In this document: piece after piece, positions 30,394-35,168 of the stretch
Position numbering within the stretch: the first letter of the stretch is position 1
Layout: the number at the start of each line of letters is the position of its first letter
Notes under the pieces: model-generated
Database searches by the model: none
What the model was told of the DNA's origin: nothing
What the model saw: the letters and a program-made list of their open reading frames with translations, nothing else
Made by a program: the position numbers and the translations under genes
DNA from: Coprobacillus sp. CAG:605
GTDB lineage: Bacteria > Bacillota_I > Bacilli_A > RF39 > UBA660
Assembly: GCA_000433255.1 (NCBI GenBank)
Contig: HF998239.1
Coordinates: 1 to 35,168 of the forward strand
Length of the DNA: 35,168 nt
Direction of reading: 5' to 3'

Positions 30394-31147
30394 TTGCTGT
30401 AATTTCTTTACGTTCATAATATTTTTTAGTTAGGAAGTCAATACCATAGTATACAACTAGGAATGGTAAGAACATCTGCCCTATTACCATGATTGGTGTA
30501 TATAAAGGCCCTACTAGGTTATATAGAATTTCTAGAGGAGTTCCAGGAAAGTTCTTGGAGATAAACATTAGGTTTCCATCAAAGGTTACGTTTACGATAA
30601 GAGCTAGAAAGCACATAACCGCTACTAATCTAGCATGATAGTGAATGTCATGGCGTTCTAAAGTTATATACTTACCTCTTAACATTAAAAGTCCTAGGAA
30701 AATCATGGTACCATGATAGAAGAAACTATGTAATGATATAAAATGATACCAAGGATATCTAGGTAATGATGTAGTGGGAAATATCATAAATACTAACCCT
30801 CCTACTATGGCACCAGTCATCATAAATACTTCACCACATCTTTTAAAGCTTCCTTTACCAAAAGCAGCCATAAGGGTGGCATATAAAGTCATACTGCAGA
30901 AATACAAAGGAACGTATTCATTTACTTTGGAAACATCAGTGAAACTTAATGCAAAAGATATTTTGATAATTTCTAAAACCCATAGTATGATGCTAGCGAC
31001 TTTAATGGTTGTATAGATTTGTTCTTTAGTAAAATCTTCAGTTTTATGAAGGGCAAATCTTATTAGGGTAATAGTTAATAGTATTAATAGAATATGACCA
31101 ACACTAAATAAATTACATGGTGCTAATACTCCTGGTTTTTGAAACAT
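30389..31147 (-). CDS. YwaF-like (TIGR02206 type) membrane protein
   Basis: 252 residues from the ATG at 31147, preceded by GAGGAAT; an earlier in-frame start at 31180 sits in the promoter. Six to seven membrane helices. Features that recall the YwaF/TIGR02206 group: FSVGHILLILL at the start, VPLYFCSMTLY in the third helix region, and RYPWYHFISLHSFFYHG with a His-rich loop. The role of the family is not known. One-gene unit, divergent from sigK, with an extended -10 (TGTTAAAAT, -10 at 31176-31171). Confidence 0.75.
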   Translation of the reverse strand: MFQKPGVLAPCNLFSVGHILLILLTITLIRFALHKTEDFTKEQIYTTIKVASIILWVLEIIKISFALSFTDVSKVNEYVPLYFCSMTLYATLMAAFGKGSFKRCGEVFMMTGAIVGGLVFMIFPTTSLPRYPWYHFISLHSFFYHGTMIFLGLLMLRGKYITLERHDIHYHARLVAVMCFLALIVNVTFDGNLMFISKNFPGTPLEILYNLVGPLYTPIMVIGQMFLPFLVVYYGIDFLTKKYYERKEITAN

Positions 31148-31170
31148 AGTATTCCTCTTTTCTACTAGAT

Positions 31171-31179
31171 ATTTTAACA
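31171..31179 (-). promoter_or_regulatory. Extended -10 promoter of the YwaF-like gene
   Basis: Minus strand TGTTAAAAT, -10 TAAAAT at 31176-31171, no clear -35. About 24 bases before the chosen ATG. Confidence 0.5.
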
Positions 31180-31229
31180 CGTTATTCTTAATTTTACCAG
31201 TGCTACATATATTTTATTAGGTGATTTGT

Positions 31230-31925
31230 TTGTTTAGTTTTTTAATTAGTTTGATTAAGGGATTGTCTTTCTTTACGGGAAGTTACTCTAATACAGTATT
31301 TTTAGATCCTTTAAGTAAGGAAGAAGAAGAAAAATATATTAATTTGTTAGAACAAAAAGATAAGGATGCTCGCAATAAGCTTATTGAGCATAATTTAAGG
31401 TTAGTTGCGCATATTGTTAAGAAGTTTGATCAAGGTTCTGCTGATCAAGATGATTTGATTAGTATTGGTACTATTGGTTTAATTAAAGGTGTAGATTCAT
31501 ATAATAAAGATAAGAATATTAAACTTACTACTTATGTAGCTAAATGTATTGAAAACGAAATTTTAATGTTTTATCGTTCGTCAAAGAAGTATCAAAACAC
31601 CGTCTCTTTAAACGATTCAATTGGTTATGATAAAGATGGTAATAAGATTACTTTAATTGATGTTTTAAAAGATGATAGGAAGTCTTTAGATGATGAGGTT
31701 TATTTACGAGAGAATATTGCTCTTGTTTCTAAGTATCTAGCTAAGTTAAATAAAAGAGAAAAAGAGATTATTGTTAAACGTTATGGCTTAAATAATAAGA
31801 AAGAAATGACCCAAAAGGATATTGCTAAGGAACTTAAGATATCTCGTAGTTATGTTTCACGTATTGAAAAACGAGCAATATCAAAGATTTTAAAAGATTT
31901 TATCAAGAATAAAAAAATCCAATAA
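31230..31925 (+). CDS. sigK: RNA polymerase sporulation sigma factor, pro-sigma-K
   Basis: 231 residues from a TTG at 31230, chosen for AGGTGA five bases upstream; a GTG at 31221 without ribosome site is the alternative. The hydrophobic N-terminus (FSFLISLIKGLSFFTGSY) equals the membrane pro-sequence of Bacillus pro-sigma-K, where SpoIVFB cuts at an S-Y bond; the same S-Y is present. Region 2 follows (ARNKLIEHNLRLVAHIVKKF, DLISIGTIGLIKGVDSY, TYVAKCIENEILM), then region 4 with REKEIIVKRYGL and QKDIAKELKISRSYVSRIEKRA. Full length and uninterrupted: no skin-like element. Known role: late mother-cell gene expression in sporulation. The upstream CATATATT could be a sigma-E-like -10, but this is weak. 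SigE is the main alternative; its pro-sequence is longer and different. Confidence 0.88.
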   Translation: MFSFLISLIKGLSFFTGSYSNTVFLDPLSKEEEEKYINLLEQKDKDARNKLIEHNLRLVAHIVKKFDQGSADQDDLISIGTIGLIKGVDSYNKDKNIKLTTYVAKCIENEILMFYRSSKKYQNTVSLNDSIGYDKDGNKITLIDVLKDDRKSLDDEVYLRENIALVSKYLAKLNKREKEIIVKRYGLNNKKEMTQKDIAKELKISRSYVSRIEKRAISKILKDFIKNKKIQ

Positions 31926-31946
31926 AAAAGAGTATCTTAGTACTCT
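31921..31946 (-). terminator. Terminator of the sepF-divIVA unit
   Basis: Minus strand AGAGTA / TACTCT with a 6-base loop, then TTTTTATT. It overlaps the divIVA stop. Confidence 0.75.
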
Positions 31947-32387
31947 ATATCGTCAAATTTATCTAACATTTGATTTTGCTCATCTAATAGTTGTTTAATC
32001 TTTCTTTTATACATTATTGCTCTTCGTTTTAAGGCATCGGCATTAGCTTCAATTCTTTCAGCTTTAATAAGGGCATCGTTTACGATTCTTGATGCATTAC
32101 GTCTAGCTTCTTCTACCATTTGGATAGATTCATTTTTTGCTACTCTTCTTAATTCTTTATTAGACTCTTCTGCTATTAATAAAGATCTTCTTAAAGTATT
32201 TTCTAGGTTTTGATATTCAACTAGTTTTTTCTTTAAGTCTTCATTTTCAGCATCACTTTTTTTAAGTCTTTCAAGCATTGATTCATATTCTTTAGTAACT
32301 GATCTTATGAAGCTATTGAGATCTTATGAAGCTATTGACGTCTTCTTTGTTGTAGCCGTTAAAAGCTGTTTTAAATTTTTCAGGCAT
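31937..32387 (-). pseudogene. divIVA: divIVA broken by an exact 19-bp tandem duplication
   Basis: Cell-pole/septum scaffold of Gram-positive bacteria. Start at the ATG at 32387 (GAGGTGAGG site): MPEKFKTAFNGYNKEDVNSFI, the classic DivIVA membrane-binding start, then the frame is lost at 32338-32301. Removing one copy of the 19-base repeat restores an open frame: ...VNSFIRSVTKEYESMLERLKKSDAENED split over two lines here, giving a 143-residue protein with a long coiled coil to the stop. As printed, only the last 113 residues remain open (from an internal ATG at 32278 without a clear ribosome site). Because the repeat is perfect, the change is recent, reversible, or a sequence error. Follows sepF by 21 bases. 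Confidence 0.85.
32301..32338. repeat. Perfect 19-bp tandem duplication in divIVA
   Basis: GATCTTATGAAGCTATTGA at 32301-32319 is repeated base for base at 32320-32338. 19 is not a multiple of three, so it shifts the frame. Confidence 0.95.
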
Positions 32388-32408
32388 TAAACCTCACCTC
32401 AAACTATT

Positions 32409-32813
32409 TTACCACTTAATTTCTTCCTCAGTATCTTCTGTTGCTGCTGTTGTATCCTCAGTTATTTTACCTTGGACATTAACATTTTTTGGTGCGCATA
32501 GGTAAATTCCCACACCAACTTTTTGCATTGTTCCCCCTATAGCGTAAATGCAACCGCTTAGAAAATCTATTATTCTTTTAGCTTGGTCTGATGTAACCCT
32601 TTTTAAATTAACTACCACACTGTTACGTTTTTTTAAATGGTCAGCAATTTGTTGAGACTCAGAATAAGCACGTGGTTCAAGTAATATCATTTTACCACCA
32701 GCTTCACTTACATTTCTTGCCTCATCTATTGTATTAGTATAATATTCATCTTCTGTTCCTAATTTATTATCATCATCATCTAAGCCTATCATTTTCTTTA
32801 AATTTATAGCCAT
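32409..32813 (-). CDS. sepF: Cell division protein SepF
   Basis: 134 residues. FtsZ-ring membrane tether. A short amphipathic N-terminus (MAINLKKMIGL) for membrane binding and an acidic linker lead to the SepF domain: KMILLEPRAYSESQQIADHLKKRNSVVVNLKR, AKRIIDFLSGCIYAIGGTMQKVGVGIYLCAP. Complete, with an acidic C-terminal tail. In many Firmicutes sepF-ylmG-ylmH-divIVA lie in a row; here sepF and divIVA are adjacent, with ylmG and ylmH missing. Confidence 0.94.
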   Translation of the reverse strand: MAINLKKMIGLDDDDNKLGTEDEYYTNTIDEARNVSEAGGKMILLEPRAYSESQQIADHLKKRNSVVVNLKRVTSDQAKRIIDFLSGCIYAIGGTMQKVGVGIYLCAPKNVNVQGKITEDTTAATEDTEEEIKW

Positions 32814-32849
32814 ATTTAATTCTCCTTTTTATACATTTTACTAATCTAT

Positions 32850-32878
32850 ATTATATCTAAAATATTGTCTTTTGGCAA
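32850..32878 (-). promoter_or_regulatory. Promoter of sepF-divIVA
   Basis: Minus strand TTGCCA (32878-32873), 17 bases, TATAAT (32855-32850). Leader about 30 bases. Confidence 0.75.
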
Positions 32879-32930
32879 TTGATTTTGTGTCATATTTTGT
32901 TTATTAATGCTGTTTTTTGTCAGTGGGTTT

Positions 32931-32961
32931 TAAAAAGCCTTAGAATTCAAGGCTTTTTTCG
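32931..32961 (-). terminator. Terminator of glyS
   Basis: AAAAAGCCTTgaATTCTAAGGCTTTTT: stem AAAAAGCCTT / AAGGCTTTTT around the stop codon, followed by AAAA, so T's come only from the 3' arm. Confidence 0.7.
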
Positions 32962-34328
32962 ATGTAATCTTTTAGTTCACTTAATTTGACAGTTTCTTGT
33001 TGCATGGTGTCTCTATTTCTTACGGTTACGATATTGTTATTTAGGGTTTCATCATCTACAGTAATGGTAAATGGTGTACCAATGGCATCGCATCTTCGAT
33101 ATCTTTTACCAATAGAACCTGATTCATCATATGAAACACTGAAGTATTTAGATAGTTCACTATATATTTCATTAGCTTTATTACCATGTACTTTTTTGAT
33201 TAATGGTAGTATGGTTGCTTTGTATGGCGCTAAAGCTGGAATTAAATGTAGGACTTCTCTAGTCTCACCATTTTCTAATGTTTCTTTATCGTAAGCATCA
33301 CATAGGACAGCTAAGAATAGTCTTTCTACTCCGACAGATGGTTCGATAACATATGGTAAGTATTTTTCATTGGTTTCAGGATCGATATATCTTAAGTCTT
33401 TAGAAGAATGTTCCATATGAGTACCTAAATCATAATCTGTACGATCTGCTATACCCCATAGCTCACCCCACCCCATTGGATAGTTATATTCTAAGTCAGT
33501 TGTGGCTTTACTATAAAATGATAGTTCTTCTTTTTTATGGTCTCTTGCACGTAAGTTTTCTTGTTTGATTCCTAAATCAAGAAGGAATTGTTTACAATAA
33601 CTTTTATAGAAGCCAAACCATTCTAAGTCAGTATCTGGTTTACAGAAGAATTCTAATTCCATTTGTTCAAACTCACGAACACGGAAAATGAAGTTACCAG
33701 GAGTTATTTCGTTTCTAAAGCTTTTACCGATTTGACCAATACCAAATGGTACTTTAGCACGCATAGTTCTTTGAACGTTTAAGAAGTTAACGAATATTCC
33801 TTGGGCAGTTTCTCCTCTTAAGTATAGTTTAGATTTAGTGTCTTCAGTTACCCCTTGGCTTGTTTCAAATAATAAGTTAAATTTACGAATATCAGTAAAA
33901 TCACAAGCACCACATTTTGGACATGTAATATTATGTTCTTTAATGTATGATGTTAGTTCTTCGTCACTCCAACCATCTGCTGTATCATCAATACCCTGAG
34001 TTTTGAAGTAGTCTTCGATTAATTTATCGGCTCTTTGACGACTTTTACAATGACGACAGTCAATTAAGGGGTCGGCAAATGAGGCAACATGACCAGATGC
34101 TACCCATACTTTAGGATTCATTAATATAGCAGCATCTAAACCATAGTTATAACGATTTTCTTGAATAAATCTTTTCCACCATAGCTTTTTAATATTTTCT
34201 TTTAGTTCTCTTCCTAATGGTCCAAAGTCCCAAGCATTAGCAAGCCCTCCATAGATTTCACTTCCAGGGAATACAAACCCATATTGTTTGCAAAAATTAA
34301 CTATATCTTCCATTGTATATTTATTCAT
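32940..34328 (-). CDS. glyS: Glycyl-tRNA synthetase, one-subunit class II type
   Basis: Charges tRNA-Gly. 462 residues, full length for the dimeric (alpha-2) type rather than the glyQ/glyS two-subunit type. Motif 1 region YGFVFPGSEIYGGLANAWDFGPLG, the insertion with two zinc-type Cys pairs (CRHCKSRQRADKL and CPKCGACDF), motif 2 FRNEITPGNFIFRVREFEQMELE, and motif 3 EPSVGVERLFLAVL; the anticodon-binding domain ends the protein (PALAPYKATILPL, DESGSIGKRYRRCDAIGTPF). The start shares one base with the stop of the upstream unknown gene (TAATG), so the two are co-translated. No T-box leader precedes glyS itself. Confidence 0.96.
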   Translation of the reverse strand: MNKYTMEDIVNFCKQYGFVFPGSEIYGGLANAWDFGPLGRELKENIKKLWWKRFIQENRYNYGLDAAILMNPKVWVASGHVASFADPLIDCRHCKSRQRADKLIEDYFKTQGIDDTADGWSDEELTSYIKEHNITCPKCGACDFTDIRKFNLLFETSQGVTEDTKSKLYLRGETAQGIFVNFLNVQRTMRAKVPFGIGQIGKSFRNEITPGNFIFRVREFEQMELEFFCKPDTDLEWFGFYKSYCKQFLLDLGIKQENLRARDHKKEELSFYSKATTDLEYNYPMGWGELWGIADRTDYDLGTHMEHSSKDLRYIDPETNEKYLPYVIEPSVGVERLFLAVLCDAYDKETLENGETREVLHLIPALAPYKATILPLIKKVHGNKANEIYSELSKYFSVSYDESGSIGKRYRRCDAIGTPFTITVDDETLNNNIVTVRNRDTMQQETVKLSELKDYIEKSLEF

Positions 34329-35053
34329 TATTCTTCCTCCATTTTCATTTGTTCATAAGCAAATATATTTTGTAATGTTTTTAAGTTTCTATCTAATGTT
34401 CTTTTTCTTACATAAGTACCTATTTCAATATTTGATTTTAGACTACCATTATAAACTATTTCATTTTTATTATCTTCATATAGTATGAATGTACTTTTCA
34501 TGGTACTAATACTATATCTAGTTATAGCTTCTAAGCCCACATATTTATCAATTGTATCTAGTACTTGGTAGAGTAATGTTTTTTCATTTTCATTTAAAAC
34601 TAAGTATAAAACATTATCTTCTATTCCCATATTAGTTTGATTTTTAGTCATATTAATAACTATTCTATAATTAGGATTATTAATAAGATTTTGAATCAAA
34701 GTATCTATGTAATCAAGATTATATTTATAAATTATTGGTTCTAGATACTTAGTATCAATATTTAGCCCTCTTAATTCTAATTTTTTACCATCTATTCTTT
34801 TTATAGTAAATATTTGATTACCATTTATTTTTTCAACAATATAATTTTTTAATTTACATTCATGGATAAATTTATCAATTATAAGGTTTATTTTTTGTTT
34901 ATAGTTACCTACTAATTCATCTTTAATAGGTATAGTATGAATAGTATCAGTATTATCTTTAGTTTTAGTAACATTAATACTTTTAGTACCATTTAAGTTT
35001 ATTTTGATATCTTGATACCCGGTATCTAAATTTTCTATTGTTTTCATTTTCAT
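34328..35053 (-). CDS. Unknown protein coupled to glyS
   Basis: 241 residues, Lys/Asn/Ile-rich, no signal peptide or membrane helix. Mixed alpha/beta pattern with an N-terminal polar stretch (MKMKTIENLDTGYQDIKINL) and a middle with helices (NYKQKINLIIDKFIHECKLKNY). No motif recognised. The start has GGAG eight bases upstream. It overlaps glyS (TAATG), and a promoter with a 17-base spacer drives the pair. Close coupling to a tRNA synthetase may be only shared expression. Confidence 0.75.
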   Translation of the reverse strand: MKMKTIENLDTGYQDIKINLNGTKSINVTKTKDNTDTIHTIPIKDELVGNYKQKINLIIDKFIHECKLKNYIVEKINGNQIFTIKRIDGKKLELRGLNIDTKYLEPIIYKYNLDYIDTLIQNLINNPNYRIVINMTKNQTNMGIEDNVLYLVLNENEKTLLYQVLDTIDKYVGLEAITRYSISTMKSTFILYEDNKNEIVYNGSLKSNIEIGTYVRKRTLDRNLKTLQNIFAYEQMKMEEE

Positions 35054-35090
35054 AGTTTATACTCCATATAGCTACTCGCTTTACTTCTAA

Positions 35091-35119
35091 AGTATATAAA
35101 ATATTCTTTTAAAATTCAA
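35091..35119 (-). promoter_or_regulatory. Promoter of the unknown gene-glyS unit
   Basis: Minus strand TTGAAT (35119-35114), 17 bases, TATACT (35096-35091). Upstream (35120-35144) GGCTTTT ... AAAAGCC could be the terminator of a gene beyond the window. The rest of 35054-35168 shows no gene. Confidence 0.6.
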
Positions 35120-35168
35120 GGCTTTTTTACAATTTATAAAAGCCATAAACACTCAAAGTTATGACTTT

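Noticed and set aside
31221..31229. GTG start of sigK at 31221
   Set aside because: The GTG is itself part of the AGGTGA ribosome site that serves the TTG at 31230; kept only as an alternative.
34329..35168. T-box leader before glyS
   Set aside because: The gene before glyS is open and overlaps its start; no T-box sequence or specifier stem was recognised in the ~115 bases before that gene.
1..35168. Use of UGA for tryptophan, as in mycoplasmas
   Set aside because: Trp is encoded by TGG in the conserved motifs (e.g. WCGPC, LSWSH) and several genes end at TGA in the expected place (e.g. DUF1016 at 7536).

Overview
The window comes from a low-GC, standard-code member of the Bacillota. Inference from gene content: a gut-type member of the Bacilli close to the Erysipelotrichales/RF39-like lineages. 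Supporting signs are AT-rich DNA, Shine-Dalgarno sites of the AGGAGG/AGGTGA type, many extended -10 (TGn) promoters, a one-subunit glycyl-tRNA synthetase, SepF with DivIVA, the yqeG-yqeH pair, RNase HIII, and a sigma factor that looks like pro-sigma-K. The last suggests a spore-forming lineage or ancestry. UGA is used as stop throughout. No rRNA, tRNA or CRISPR array was seen.

Layout. 1-3.1 kb: cvpA-trxA (minus strand), divergent rnhC, then holA. 3.2-8.4 kb: an accessory block between comEC and holA, which are neighbours in many Bacillota. It holds three tandem paralogues of a HExxH protein, a frameshifted DUF1016 (PD-(D/E)xK) gene, a stray copy of the comEC tail, and an intact DUF1016 gene. 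8.4-12.4 kb: ftsW-comEA-comEC (cell wall synthesis and DNA uptake). 12.4-13.6 kb: a small YjcZ-like membrane peptide, peptide deformylase and a small unknown protein. 13.6-15.9 kb: a three-gene operon of two WG-like proteins and a protein of long pentapeptide-like repeats. 15.9-20.4 kb: uvrC, a short YigZ/IMPACT protein, a tiny membrane protein with an unusual leader hairpin, mtaB and an acidic membrane protein. 20.4-25.4 kb: an Hpt-receiver fusion, then yqeG-yqeH-mutL-miaA, tightly packed with overlapping starts and stops. 25.4-28.1 kb: gmk, a decayed Rpn-family nuclease/transposase gene, and deoD. 28.1-31.9 kb: a DUF1292-like protein, a membrane-anchored lytic-transglycosylase-like protein, an unknown protein, a YwaF-like membrane protein and sigK. 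31.9-35.1 kb: divIVA (broken by an exact 19-bp tandem duplication), sepF, glyS and an unknown gene translationally coupled to glyS.

Most of the window is housekeeping: DNA repair (UvrC, MutL), replication (HolA, RNase HIII), tRNA modification and charging (MiaA, MtaB, GlyRS), nucleotide metabolism (Gmk, DeoD) and envelope or division (FtsW, SepF, DivIVA). The most unusual material is the comEC-holA insertion. Its DUF1016 paralogues look mosaic and share an in-gene palindrome that keeps its dyad symmetry through three paired base changes. The exact duplication inside divIVA is the next most notable point. All family assignments were made by eye from motifs; no database search was run.
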